Notes: generated from the letters alone by a model not told the origin. A stretch of 64,000 nucleotides of DNA from Paraburkholderia hayleyella (GCF_009455685.1 NZ_QPES01000002.1:310001-374000), one strand, 5' to 3'. Positions 26,808 through 35,098 are shown, counted from the first letter of the stretch. Made by a program: numbers and translations.

Positions 26808-28133
26808 TTATTTGGCGTCGTCATTCTTGAAACAGCGATCAATTTCCAGAATCACGTTTTTCTTTCCCGCTGTTTCGATCGCTGTCTGGATACTTTCATT
26901 GGCGGTGTCATCTACCACCCCTATGAATTTCAATTTCTCAAGTCCGTCTATCGGTAAAAAACTGCTAGTTGCATGTTCTATAATTTGGCAGTCAATTTTA
27001 AGGTCGAGAATCGAAAAATCCAGGATGATATTTTTACAATTTGTGGCAAAGTTATTAAATACATAAAAATTTTCAAGCCATGAATGGTCGCGTTCACAAT
27101 ATCCGTCAAATGAAAAATTAGAAAGATATTTTATTTTTAATTCATCAACTCCGGTTAAATATGATTCGAAAAATCTATTGCATATGTTTCTACCAGGCAG
27201 TTTATGCAGTATCAGCTCGATTTTTTTCATTTTATGTATCCCGTAGAAATCAAAAAGACGGCTACGCTCTACTTTTCCTGGAAAATGCCCGCTGATCTCC
27301 ATGGAAAGGCTCGTCAGCTTGCGAGCCAAAAGCGTATTATCTAAAACATAATCAGCCATTTTTTGCAGTTTCAACTCGTCATTTTTCAGCTCTAAATGTT
27401 CATATGAATGTGGATGTGAATTTAAATTTAAACCCACTATCTTTTTAATGCCCTTGATTTCTATTGTTTTATATCTGGAGTCATCCAGATGGAAAAAAAC
27501 ATCTAGAATTGCCGTCTTGTGTGCCACGCTGAATGTATTTAACTTTAAATCTACAGCCAGAAACCTCCACTTCCCTGTGTTCAGTTCTGTTTCAAGTGCT
27601 TCCTTGAATATAACGGGGTCTCGATGAGTTTGCACCAAATCGCCAATCATTTTATGGCAGGATGCGGCTGAATTTTTTGCATGAAACTGGAAAATATTTG
27701 TGCGAAGAAAAAAATCACGAAATGTTTTATTTGCCGCCACAGCGCTAGCCGGGTTGTCTGGCAATGACTTCAAAACCACTTGTTCCGCCTGAAGTTCCTG
27801 CTCATCCACCATCACTTGCGTGACCTGACCTAACGGCTTCGGGTCAATACTGTGCTGGACCAGGTTGTTTGGCTTACCGGGTATTTCCGATAGCACAAGA
27901 TGAACAGGACGATTTTGAAGCCTTCCGGAAGCCTCATGCCCTGAACCGGTGATGTGACTGGGCAAGGTGTCGGATTGATGTGTCGTGTTTTTCGCCGGGA
28001 TGTTGGAAGGGATCAATTCAATGCCTTTTTTATGAGTTTGTTTTGTCTCCTGTGTGAGGAACATATCCCCCGGCATCGTTCCATGAGGTGGTGCGAACCA
28101 GGCGAATCGCACGTTTGTCTGCGGAAGGCTCAT
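26808..28133 (-). CDS. low-GC protein with leucine-rich-repeat-like pattern, possible effector
   Basis: I do not recognise this 441-residue protein with confidence. Residues 1-100 are polar, rich in Ser/Thr/Pro/Gln/His, and probably disordered. Around residues 115-135, LKSLPDNPASAVAANKTFRD recalls the core of an F-box. From about 190 onward, strands of the type (L/I)x(L/I)xxL recur about every 30-35 residues, as in leucine-rich repeats. The gene is far richer in A+T (roughly 40% G+C) than everything around it and has no clear ribosome binding site, indicating recent acquisition. Layout and composition resemble plant-pathogen type III effectors, but no secretion genes are nearby. Confidence 0.65.
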   Translation of the reverse strand: MSLPQTNVRFAWFAPPHGTMPGDMFLTQETKQTHKKGIELIPSNIPAKNTTHQSDTLPSHITGSGHEASGRLQNRPVHLVLSEIPGKPNNLVQHSIDPKPLGQVTQVMVDEQELQAEQVVLKSLPDNPASAVAANKTFRDFFLRTNIFQFHAKNSAASCHKMIGDLVQTHRDPVIFKEALETELNTGKWRFLAVDLKLNTFSVAHKTAILDVFFHLDDSRYKTIEIKGIKKIVGLNLNSHPHSYEHLELKNDELKLQKMADYVLDNTLLARKLTSLSMEISGHFPGKVERSRLFDFYGIHKMKKIELILHKLPGRNICNRFFESYLTGVDELKIKYLSNFSFDGYCERDHSWLENFYVFNNFATNCKNIILDFSILDLKIDCQIIEHATSSFLPIDGLEKLKFIGVVDDTANESIQTAIETAGKKNVILEIDRCFKNDDAK

Positions 28134-28162
28134 CGGCCAAACGGGAACCCGTCTGGCTGTGC

Positions 28163-28333
28163 TTAGGACATCCGCTTTTGGCTCACCGGATCTTTGTCCG
28201 GCGGGCCGTCGGGGTGCTGAGGTTCATTGTGGTGATGGCCCGGTGCGGGCGGAATGAGCGGGTCCCTGTCCGGGTCTCGGGTGGGGTCGGCTAGCGGCTC
28301 GGGTATGGGGCTGGTATGCAGGTGCTGCATCAT
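28163..28333 (-). CDS. small proline-rich protein, unknown function
   Basis: This 56-residue protein begins with two methionines, and its first ATG is preceded by AGGAGG at ideal spacing, which is the main evidence that it is real. It is hydrophilic and rich in Pro, Asp and His, with a DPTRDPDRDP stretch and no hydrophobic segment, so it is probably disordered and cytoplasmic. A longer open frame extends upstream to about 28435 but lacks coding character. It precedes the low-GC gene by 29 bp on the same strand and could be cotranscribed with it. Confidence 0.55.
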   Translation of the reverse strand: MMQHLHTSPIPEPLADPTRDPDRDPLIPPAPGHHHNEPQHPDGPPDKDPVSQKRMS

Positions 28334-28441
28334 GATTGACCTCCTGAAGAGATGGTGCGGTCTTTGCCAAGCGTAGTTGATTCGTTGCAAATGTGTTGGT
28401 ACGAGGCCGGGCTGCATTGAAGATTCGCTACACATTGCGGA

Positions 28442-28465
28442 GATGTCGATGTCGATGTCGATGTC
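28442..28465. repeat. 6-bp tandem repeat, four copies
   Basis: GATGTC is repeated four times just beyond the stop of the nucleotidyltransferase gene. Confidence 0.85.
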
Positions 28466-28474
28466 GCCCGGCGC

Positions 28475-29062
28475 TTAAAACTGATGCAGGTCATCGGGCG
28501 TGTCGATATCGCGCACGATGCCGGAATCGTCCAGCTCAAGCCGTTGGATCTCGCGGCGCTCGAAGAGGGTTCGCGCGCCGCGATCGCCATCCAGTGCCGT
28601 TAATTCTTCCCGATACGGTGCTCCGACGCCAACGGGGTGGCCGCGCTGGCCACGATAAAACGGTGCGACGAGTGTGGCGCCATGGTCGAGTGCCTGCGCC
28701 ACGGCGGCGATACTGGCGGGCGCGATACAGGGCATATCGGCTAGCGCGATGATCCAGCCAGAGGCGTCGGGCGAGGCGCGAATGGCGGCGGCGAGGCTGG
28801 CGCCCATGCCGCGCGTGGCGAGCGGCGCGACCACCACCTCGCAGCCAGCTTCGCGGAGCACGTGCGCCAGCGGCTCCGTTCCCGGCCGAACGACCGCCAG
28901 CACGCGCGGCACCACGAGCAGCAGGCGGCGGGCCGCTTCATGCGCGACTTGAGCGCCCTGCGGCAGATGCGCGAGCAATTTGTTGCGCGCGCCCGTTGGA
29001 TCGAAGCGGTTGCCTTGACCTGCCGCGAGCAGGATTCCGGTAGCGAGCGAGACGTAAGCCAT
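28475..29062 (-). CDS. MobA/MocA-like nucleotidyltransferase
   Basis: This 195-residue protein has the MobA-type NTP transferase fold, with the nucleotide loop LLAAGQGNRFDPTGARNKLL at the N-terminus and the metal aspartate in ALADMPCIAP. The closest functional relatives are molybdenum cofactor cytidylyltransferases (MocA), which make molybdopterin cytosine dinucleotide for xanthine dehydrogenase-type enzymes. No molybdoenzyme gene is nearby. The ATG at 29062 places the first beta strand at the N-terminus; upstream codons to 29122 are unlikely. It could have another nucleotidyl acceptor. Confidence 0.75.
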   Translation of the reverse strand: MAYVSLATGILLAAGQGNRFDPTGARNKLLAHLPQGAQVAHEAARRLLLVVPRVLAVVRPGTEPLAHVLREAGCEVVVAPLATRGMGASLAAAIRASPDASGWIIALADMPCIAPASIAAVAQALDHGATLVAPFYRGQRGHPVGVGAPYREELTALDGDRGARTLFERREIQRLELDDSGIVRDIDTPDDLHQF

Positions 29063-29201
29063 GATGTGCGAGGAAAGCCAGCGGAAGAGGACGATTGTGC
29101 AGTGCGCGGCTGGGAGCGGCAAGCGGTGGGCAGAAACCAGCAGGAAACTGGAACAAAGCGCTTGATAAACTGGCCCGCTGCTCTTTGATTCGTGAGGATT
29201 T

Positions 29202-29711
29202 ATGAACTGTCATCCGATGCTGATTCAATGCGCCGGGCCTGAGGTGGAAGACTGGCTGGCGCTGCGCCAGGCGCTTTGGCCGCATGCGTCGGCGCAACAG
29301 CACAGGCAAGACATTGAGAAACTGCTTCAGCGCCGGGCGCGCAGCGTTGCTTTCATGGCGCGCGTGCCGGATGCGGCTTTTCCGGGGAGCGGGAGCGCTG
29401 TTCCGAGCGTGGCTGGAAGCGCAGCCTGCATCGCTTTTGCCGAAGCAGTTTTGCGCGATGACTACGTGAATGGCTGCCAGTCTTCGCCCGTGCTGTTTCT
29501 GGAAGGTCTGTATGTGGCCCCGGCATTTCGCCGTCAGGGCGTGGCCCGGAGGCTATGTACGGCGCTTGAACAGTGGGGCTTGCAGCAAGGCTGTACGGAG
29601 TTCGCCTCCGACACGGCACTGTCCAACTTCGCCGCGCAAGAGATGCACCGCGCGCTGGGTTTTGCGCCCACCGAACGCGTCGTATTTTTTCGCAAGCCGT
29701 TGAACGCGTAG
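29202..29711 (+). CDS. aminoglycoside 6'-N-acetyltransferase-like GNAT protein
   Basis: This 169-residue GNAT acetyltransferase carries the acetyl-CoA loop RRQGVAR in FLEGLYVAPAFRRQGVARRL. It also matches the AAC(6')-I pattern closely: RDDYVNGC before it, then EFASDTALSNFAAQEMH and LGFAPTERVVFFRK. Enzymes of this group acetylate the 6'-amino group of kanamycin-class antibiotics. Chromosomal relatives are often silent or have other substrates. The next gene is an APH(6)-like kinase in the same direction, which strengthens the resistance theme. A moderate ribosome binding site (GAGGATTT) precedes the ATG. Confidence 0.8.
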   Translation: MNCHPMLIQCAGPEVEDWLALRQALWPHASAQQHRQDIEKLLQRRARSVAFMARVPDAAFPGSGSAVPSVAGSAACIAFAEAVLRDDYVNGCQSSPVLFLEGLYVAPAFRRQGVARRLCTALEQWGLQQGCTEFASDTALSNFAAQEMHRALGFAPTERVVFFRKPLNA

Positions 29712-29789
29712 CACGCGTCGTTTGGCTGGCTGACCGTATCGGATGGGTGCTCGGGCTGGAGCAAGATTGACACATTTCAGGCGGCGACG

Positions 29790-30644
29790 ATGCAGATTGA
29801 ATCGATTTCACGGGATCCGCTGTTTTACGCAAGCCATTGGGGCCTGGACTTGCAACCCGGTTTTTTACATACGCCCCGCGCGACGCTGGCTTTTGGCCAT
29901 CGGGGCCGCGAGGCCGTTGTCCTGAAAGTGATGCAGGACGGGAGCGACGAACACCAGGGCGCGGCCGCGCTGGTGCACTACGCGGGCGATGGGGCTGTGC
30001 GTTGCCTCGAGCAGTTAGGTCATGCCGTGTTGCTTGAGCGGGTGGAGCCGGGCTTCACGCTGAGCCGGCAAGTGCTGGCTGGCGACGACGATCAGGCTAT
30101 GCGGAGCCTGTGTGGCGTCATCCGCAGGCTGCATGCCCACAGCGGGATTCCCGGAGGCCCAGAGGGGTTTCCCACGGTTGAACGCTGGGGTGCAGGCCTG
30201 GCGAGCGCTCGCCACGGAGCGCTGCATCCCTTGTTGCCTGCGGCGCTCGTCGAGCGCGCCGAAAAAATGTATGAGGCGCTGTGTTATTCACAAGGACCCC
30301 GGCGGCTCCTGCACGGCGATCTTCACCATGACAATGTGTTGTACAGCGCGGCGCGCGGCTGGGTGGCGATTGATCCCAAAGGCGTGATTGGCGAACCGGA
30401 GTATGAGCTGGGCGCGGCCTTGCGCAATCCAGGCCTGGACACGGCGCTTTACGCTGACCGTGCAATCATTGCACGGAGGATTGCCATCGCGGCCGATGAG
30501 CTGGGTTTTGAGCGCATGCGGCTCGCGGGCTGGTGTTTCAGCCAGGCGGTGCTATCCAGCGTCTGGGCCGCCGCGGACGGCGAATCCGAACGGGCTATCG
30601 CACGTGGTATCGCGGTGGCCGACGCAACATGGCCGCTGCTTTGA
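29790..30644 (+). CDS. APH(6)/hydroxyurea-type phosphotransferase
   Basis: This 284-residue kinase has an aminoglycoside-phosphotransferase fold. The catalytic loop is LLHGDLHHDNVL, and the metal aspartate follows in WVAIDPKGVIGEPEYELG. The DPKG-x-GEP-x-YE(L/V)G pattern and LRNP are characteristic of streptomycin 6-kinases and hydroxyurea phosphotransferases (APH_6_hur). It would phosphorylate streptomycin or an unknown small metabolite in the cytoplasm. The gap to the acetyltransferase gene is 78 bp, so cotranscription is plausible. Confidence 0.8.
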   Translation: MQIESISRDPLFYASHWGLDLQPGFLHTPRATLAFGHRGREAVVLKVMQDGSDEHQGAAALVHYAGDGAVRCLEQLGHAVLLERVEPGFTLSRQVLAGDDDQAMRSLCGVIRRLHAHSGIPGGPEGFPTVERWGAGLASARHGALHPLLPAALVERAEKMYEALCYSQGPRRLLHGDLHHDNVLYSAARGWVAIDPKGVIGEPEYELGAALRNPGLDTALYADRAIIARRIAIAADELGFERMRLAGWCFSQAVLSSVWAAADGESERAIARGIAVADATWPLL

Positions 30645-31099
30645 GCGCCAAGCGTTGTGGCAAAGGTCAAAATGTGTGGCGGTGTGGATGGCGGTAACGG
30701 TATGAAAACGGTCTCAGGGAGCCTGTTTCGGGCTGTCGTTCCTGCCACAATCATGCTGTCGCCCCCAGTCGGTCATTTCCCCATGTACTATCCGACGTTC
30801 AGGAATTCAGGAATTCAGGAATTCAGGGAATCAGGAATTCAGGGAATCGGTGACCTGTTTTTATAAATTTCCCGCTTCATCCGGCTCATCCCAATTTGAG
30901 ATGTTGCCGCGCCAGGGCAGGCGATAATACGCGCCGCTCTTTTCAACTTTTTGTCGGATCGCGTCCGGCACGTGTGCATGCTGGATTTCCTTTTTTCTCT
31001 TCACCTCCGCTTCGAATCCCCGCCTGACTCTCCGCCTGCCAAGCGGTTGCGTGCAGCTTGTGTGGTTGCTGCGGTATTCGTATCCGTCAGGAGGCGTTG
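30645..31099. other. intergenic region with octanucleotide repeat
   Basis: The 455-base gap contains the octanucleotide array at 30801-30848. On the minus strand an open frame ends at 30861 (82 codons from a TTG, or 47 from a GTG at 31004); its last residues look protein-like, but neither start has a properly spaced ribosome binding site. I could not identify a promoter for the M23 peptidase. Confidence 0.45.
30801..30848. repeat. 8-bp tandem repeat, six copies
   Basis: Six tandem copies of AGGAATTC, with copies four and six reading AGGGAATC. The exact copies create overlapping GAATTC palindromes. It lies in the gap upstream of the M23 peptidase gene. Confidence 0.9.
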
Positions 31100-32047
31100 A
31101 TGCTGTCAATCTTCAGTGGCAGCAAAAGCCTAAGCTGTGGCTCGGTGGGGCTGGTCACACGTCGTACCGCGTGCATGGTGGCCATCGCAGCGGCGTTGGG
31201 CACGGCGGTGCTGGCACTGGGTGTGGGCGTGCTGATCGGCCAGCGCTGGTTTGCCTCTCACAGCAGCAGCGCCGATCCTGGTGCCAGCCAGACGGAGCGC
31301 GATTACGCGATCAAGCAGCTCGGCAAACTCAATGCCTCCGTCGCCCAGCTAGAGCCGCGCATCGCACGTCTGGCCACCCAGGTGGGTGCCTTGCATGATT
31401 TCGAGGCCCGTCTGAACACGCCTAAGCCGTTGCTGAATGCGCCCGTCGCCAAGGGCGCACACACGGGTTTCGAAAATGAAGGCGGCCCGTCGCTGCCACC
31501 ACAGCGTTGCGCGGATATCGTTGCAACGGGTATGCAGCCGCAGGCCGCGACCATTCATGAACAACTCGCGTGTCTGTCGGCCACGCTGTCCGCTCTCGAA
31601 CAAGCCACGACCTCCCATGCGGTGGCGTATGCCGCGTTTCCTGGACGCGTGCCTGTCGCCGATGCGCGGCTGGGCTCGCCGTTTGGCAACCGGCTCGATC
31701 CGTTCAACCACAATCTGCATTTTCATTCGGGCATTGATCTGGCCGCGCCATCGGGTACGCCTATCCGCGCGGCGGCGGGTGGCCTGGTGATTTTCTCGGG
31801 TCAACGTTCGGGTTACGGCAACACGATTGAAATCGATCACGGCAATGGCCTTGTGACGCGTTACGGTCACGCTTCGAAGCTGATCGCCCGCGTGGGCGAT
31901 CTGGTGTTGCCGCAACAGCATGTCGCCGATGTCGGGTCGACCGGCCGCTCGACCGGCCCGCATTTGCATTTCGAGGTGCTGGTGAATGGCACGCCGACGG
32001 ATCCCTCGGCCTATCTGGCGCTGTTCGCCGCCGATTCACATGGCTAG
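31100..32047 (+). CDS. M23-family metallopeptidase (peptidoglycan hydrolase)
   Basis: This 315-residue envelope protein has one membrane anchor (about residues 25-48) followed by a coiled-coil/linker region. The C-terminal LytM domain has the zinc motif HFHSGIDLAAP and the HLHFEV motif, so the active site appears complete. M23 enzymes cleave peptide cross-bridges in the periplasm. AGGAGG precedes the ATG at 31100. A downstream bactofilin gene is significant: M23 peptidases coupled to bactofilins shape the cell wall locally in other bacteria. The next gene overlaps by 8 bp. Confidence 0.9.
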   Translation: MLSIFSGSKSLSCGSVGLVTRRTACMVAIAAALGTAVLALGVGVLIGQRWFASHSSSADPGASQTERDYAIKQLGKLNASVAQLEPRIARLATQVGALHDFEARLNTPKPLLNAPVAKGAHTGFENEGGPSLPPQRCADIVATGMQPQAATIHEQLACLSATLSALEQATTSHAVAYAAFPGRVPVADARLGSPFGNRLDPFNHNLHFHSGIDLAAPSGTPIRAAAGGLVIFSGQRSGYGNTIEIDHGNGLVTRYGHASKLIARVGDLVLPQQHVADVGSTGRSTGPHLHFEVLVNGTPTDPSAYLALFAADSHG

Positions 32048-32429
32048 ATCGCGTGATCCACGTGTGACACGCGCGGCCCGGAAGGTCTCAGGTAAGCTGA
32101 CGCAGGGCAGTTTCGCTCCTCAGCCCGTGCATTCGCGGGCGCGGCGGCTGATGCTCTGGGGGGCGGCTTGCATCATCAGCGGCCTCATCGGCATGGCGCT
32201 GACGGGCATGTATTTACAACATAGCGGCACCGTGCCGTTTGAGTTATGCAAGGCACCTGCGGCAGGAGCGGACCTTCAGGCCGAACTGGCGCGTACCCAG
32301 CTAGCCTTGATGCAGGAGCGCGCATCGCGCGCTGCGGTGCAAAAAACCGCGAATGCGTCAGCGGCTGAAGTCAGCCGCCTGAATACCGAGCTGCTTTTTC
32401 TGCGCGGCCAGAAACAGGCTCCCCGCTAA
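32040..32429 (+). CDS. membrane-anchored coiled-coil protein between M23 peptidase and bactofilin
   Basis: This 129-residue protein has a basic cytoplasmic N-terminus, one transmembrane helix (about residues 38-58) and a helical, Ala/Glu/Gln-rich C-terminal segment likely to form a coiled coil in the periplasm. The start overlaps the peptidase stop by 8 bp, so the genes are coupled. I recognise no named family. The topology suggests a linker between the cytoplasmic bactofilin and the periplasmic peptidase, which is inference from gene order. Confidence 0.7.
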   Translation: MARSRDPRVTRAARKVSGKLTQGSFAPQPVHSRARRLMLWGAACIISGLIGMALTGMYLQHSGTVPFELCKAPAAGADLQAELARTQLALMQERASRAAVQKTANASAAEVSRLNTELLFLRGQKQAPR

Positions 32430-32519
32430 GCGGCATCAGGCCAGGGGCTGCCGGTACGACGCGGCTTGTTGCTGGCGAGCCGTTTGATCCAAGTGAATTA
32501 ATCCGGGTAAAGACACATT

Positions 32520-32942
32520 ATGTTTGGCAAAAAAAAACAGACGGGTATCCGTCAGACCAAGATAGCGACCTTGATCGCCCACGATGTGCATCTGTGCGGT
32601 GACCTTCAGTTCAGCGAGGGCTTGCGCATGGATGGCCACATTGAGGGCAATGTCACGGGTAAGCCTGGTAGCCAGACGTTGCTGGTGCTGAGCGACCACG
32701 GCTCGATTGACGGCAATGTTCACGGCTATGACATCGTGGTGAATGGCCGCATCGTCGGGGATGTGATTGCCGATCATTTCGTCGAGTTGCAGGCGAACGC
32801 GCATGTCATCGGGAATATTTATTATCAGCAGTTGCGCCTGGATTGCGGCGCCGTGGTGGACGGCAAGCTGGCGCGGCGCGATGGGGCGGCACCCGATGCG
32901 GACACCGAGGCTGAAGCGGCTGAGGACGACGACGAAGCTTGA
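32520..32942 (+). CDS. bactofilin
   Basis: This 140-residue polymer-forming cytoskeletal protein (DUF583) has the right-handed beta-helix repeat pattern visible as successive GxxxGN/GxIxGD units: DGHIEGNVTG, GSIDGNVHG, GRIVGDVIA, AHVIGNIYY and GAVVDGKL. The N-terminus MFGKKK is the usual short membrane-targeting segment. The C-terminus is a disordered acidic tail (EAEAAEDDDEA). Bactofilins polymerise without nucleotide and recruit wall enzymes. The ribosome binding site is weak. It lies 90 bp after the coiled-coil protein. Confidence 0.92.
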   Translation: MFGKKKQTGIRQTKIATLIAHDVHLCGDLQFSEGLRMDGHIEGNVTGKPGSQTLLVLSDHGSIDGNVHGYDIVVNGRIVGDVIADHFVELQANAHVIGNIYYQQLRLDCGAVVDGKLARRDGAAPDADTEAEAAEDDDEA

Positions 32943-32998
32943 ATCCAGACGCGCGAAAAACGCGTCTGAGCGCTTGGAGCACCGTGCTTCGCTCGCGG

Positions 32999-34060
32999 CT
33001 AGCTTGCGTCCTCCAGGGCGGGGTAATCGGTATAACCGGTTTCGCCTGCGGCGTAATACGTTGCCGGATTGGGTGCATTCAACGGCGCATTAAGCGCGAA
33101 GCGGCGAGGCAAATCCGGATTCGCAATAAAAAGCTGTCCCCACGCGACGGCATCGGCCTCACCGGCATCCAGCGTTTGTTGCGCGCTGTCCCGGGTAAAT
33201 TTCTCATTGGCGATATACGGCCCGCCGAACGCCGCCTTCAATGCCGGCCCCAGACGATTCTCCCCTAGCGATTCACGCACACACAAAAACGCGATCTTGC
33301 GCTGACCGAGCTCACGCGCGACATAACCGAAGGTCGCAGCCGGATCGGAGTCGCCCATCGTATGGCTTTCGCCGCGCGGCGAAAGATGGACCCCGACACG
33401 ATTCGCGCCCCACACCGCAATACAGGCATCCGTGACTTCGAGCAGCAAGCGCGCCCGGTTTTCTATCGGGCCGCCATAGGCATCGGTGCGGCGGTTGGTG
33501 CTGTCCTGCAGAAACTGGTCTAGCAGATAACCGTTGGCCCCATGTACTTCCACGCCATCGAACCCTGCTGCTTTGGCGTTTTCCGCACCTTTGCGATAAA
33601 CCTCGACGATGCCGGGGATTTCTTCGAGGTCCAGTGCACGGGGCGTCACATAATCGCGCAGTGGCCGCACCAGACTGACGTGGCCTTGCGCGGCAAGCGC
33701 GCTGGGTGCGACCGGCAAGGCGCCATTTAAAAAGATCGGATCGGAAATGCGACCGACATGCCACAGCTGAAGAAAAATCCGTCCGCCTGCTTCATGTACC
33801 GCCTGCGTCACGAGTTTCCAGCCTTCCACCTGCGCCGCGGACCAGATGCCGGGCGTTGCCGCGTAACCGACCCCGTGTGGCGTGACGGCAGTGGCTTCGC
33901 TCAGGATCAGGCCGGCTGAGGCGCGCTCGGCGTAATACTGGGCCATCAGCGCGTTGGGCAGACGCGCCTCGCCGGCACGCTGACGCGTAAGCGGCGCCAT
34001 GATGATGCGGTTAGGCAACGTCAGGTCGCCAATCTGAAGCGGGTCGTGGAGTGTCGGCAT
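32999..34060 (-). CDS. nemA: Old Yellow Enzyme family alkene reductase
   Basis: This 353-residue FMN enzyme of the OYE family reduces activated C=C bonds such as N-ethylmaleimide and other electrophiles using NADPH. It shows the barrel entry LPNRIIMAPLTRQRA, the FMN/substrate region LWHVGR, the VEVHGANGYLLDQFLQD segment with the catalytic His-x-x-Asn, and GRxG-like C-terminal loops. AAGGTGAT lies before the ATG at 34060. The ArsR-type regulator gene is 99 bp upstream on the same strand, an arrangement typical of electrophile-inducible nemA operons. Confidence 0.9.
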   Translation of the reverse strand: MPTLHDPLQIGDLTLPNRIIMAPLTRQRAGEARLPNALMAQYYAERASAGLILSEATAVTPHGVGYAATPGIWSAAQVEGWKLVTQAVHEAGGRIFLQLWHVGRISDPIFLNGALPVAPSALAAQGHVSLVRPLRDYVTPRALDLEEIPGIVEVYRKGAENAKAAGFDGVEVHGANGYLLDQFLQDSTNRRTDAYGGPIENRARLLLEVTDACIAVWGANRVGVHLSPRGESHTMGDSDPAATFGYVARELGQRKIAFLCVRESLGENRLGPALKAAFGGPYIANEKFTRDSAQQTLDAGEADAVAWGQLFIANPDLPRRFALNAPLNAPNPATYYAAGETGYTDYPALEDAS

Positions 34061-34159
34061 GGAAATCACCTTTTTGTTGATGGGTTGACGGGTGGGGTGC
34101 CCGGGCCGGAAGAACAGCAACTGCAACTGCAACTGGCCCCTAACAGCCTGTGTGGCCAG

Positions 34160-34462
34160 TCATAAGCTGCGGTTGATGTGCTCGAGAAAAGCCTGGATGA
34201 CCGGCTCGTTGCGTTTGAAAAAAACCCATTGGCCAATACGCTTGGCCGTCAGGAGCTTCGCTCGTTGCAGCGTGGCGAGATGGGCTGAGACCGTGGATTG
34301 CGACAGTCCGCAACGGGCTTCGAGCTTGCCTGCGCACACGCCATGATCGAGCGGTAGTTCCTGATCGGCGAAATGCGCGGCGGGATCTTGCAGACAGGCG
34401 AGAAGCTCGCGGCGCACCGGGTTGGCTAGTGCTTTGTGAATCGCATCGATGTCGAGAGTCAT
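34160..34462 (-). CDS. ArsR-family transcriptional regulator
   Basis: This 100-residue winged helix-turn-helix repressor opens with the ArsR signature IHKALANPVRRELLACL, and its recognition helix is CGLSQSTVSAHLATLQRAKLL, split here as CGLSQSTVSAH and LATLQRAKLL. Cysteines occur near residues 28, 47 and 53 and could sense electrophiles or metals. The ATG at 34462 fits the usual family start; longer in-frame starts reach 34660. A perfect inverted repeat lies about 70-90 bases upstream. It probably controls itself and nemA. Confidence 0.85.
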   Translation of the reverse strand: MTLDIDAIHKALANPVRRELLACLQDPAAHFADQELPLDHGVCAGKLEARCGLSQSTVSAHLATLQRAKLLTAKRIGQWVFFKRNEPVIQAFLEHINRSL

Positions 34463-34820
34463 GGAAAACCTGGGTGAAGCCTGGCCGGCAGGATGAGCAT
34501 CGGTCAAGTGAATCGCCATGAGACGAATCATATATCGTGTTTTTACGATATTGGCGATGACCCTGTTGCAGGAAGGGGCTTGAACCGTTGACGTTCTCCG
34601 CTTTGATTGTCTCGTCAGGCGCACGGTGTGGCATTGAAGCGTTTTCCTGATTGGCTTCACCCAACAGGATCGCTCGCCTTATAAGGCGTAACTAAAAACG
34701 CAACTAACGGTCTAGCGCCCGGGCGCCTCGCCCCATCACAAGCGCCATCTCGAAAGGTAATGGCATCGGGTACATGAAGAAAACCGCTCTGCAATAACCC
34801 CGCCCTTACTGTTGCAAAAG
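34463..34820. other. regulatory gap upstream of the ArsR gene
   Basis: The 358-base gap holds the inverted-repeat operator candidate near the ArsR gene. The remainder, up to the stop of the small gene at 34821, shows no ORF with a ribosome binding site and no clear terminator. Confidence 0.5.
34532..34551. promoter_or_regulatory. ArsR operator candidate
   Basis: ATATCGT (34532-34538) and ACGATAT (34545-34551) form a perfect 7-bp inverted repeat with a 6-base T-rich spacer. It lies upstream of the ArsR/nemA operon, where such repressors usually bind. The A+T-rich sequence overlaps what would be the promoter. Confidence 0.55.
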
Positions 34821-35054
34821 CTAGCGTTTGCCGTCGAGCAAATCGCCGAGCAGGGTATCGAAATCCGCCTGGGCATCTTCCAGTTCCTGAAGGGCGGCAT
34901 CGAACGTTTGCAAGGTCATGGCGGACAGCCGCCCATCGCCGGTTGGGGGAAAGAGCGACTGAAGCGCGGTAAACGCGCTTTGCACGCGTTGTGTGGCAGT
35001 CACGACACGCGCCATCGCGCGGCTTTCTTCGGCTCGGGCCTGTTCGGGATTCAT
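34821..35054 (-). CDS. small helical protein of unknown function
   Basis: This 77-residue protein begins at an ATG with an excellent ribosome binding site (GGAGG seven bases upstream), which supports it as a real gene. It is helical, acidic towards the C-terminus (ELEDAQADFDTLLGDLLDGKR) and has no membrane segment or cysteine. I do not recognise a family. It follows the Lrp-type regulator on the same strand, 179 bp away. Confidence 0.6.
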   Translation of the reverse strand: MNPEQARAEESRAMARVVTATQRVQSAFTALQSLFPPTGDGRLSAMTLQTFDAALQELEDAQADFDTLLGDLLDGKR

Positions 35055-35098
35055 TCAACCTCCGGCAAAACGTACGTGAAAAAGGGCATGCACAAGGC

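Noticed and set aside
30861..31109. minus-strand frame ending VEKSGAYYRLPWRGNISNWDEP before the M23 gene
   Set aside because: The C-terminal residues look protein-like, but the only starts are a TTG or a GTG with GGAG directly against it. I could not support a start, so it is left unannotated.
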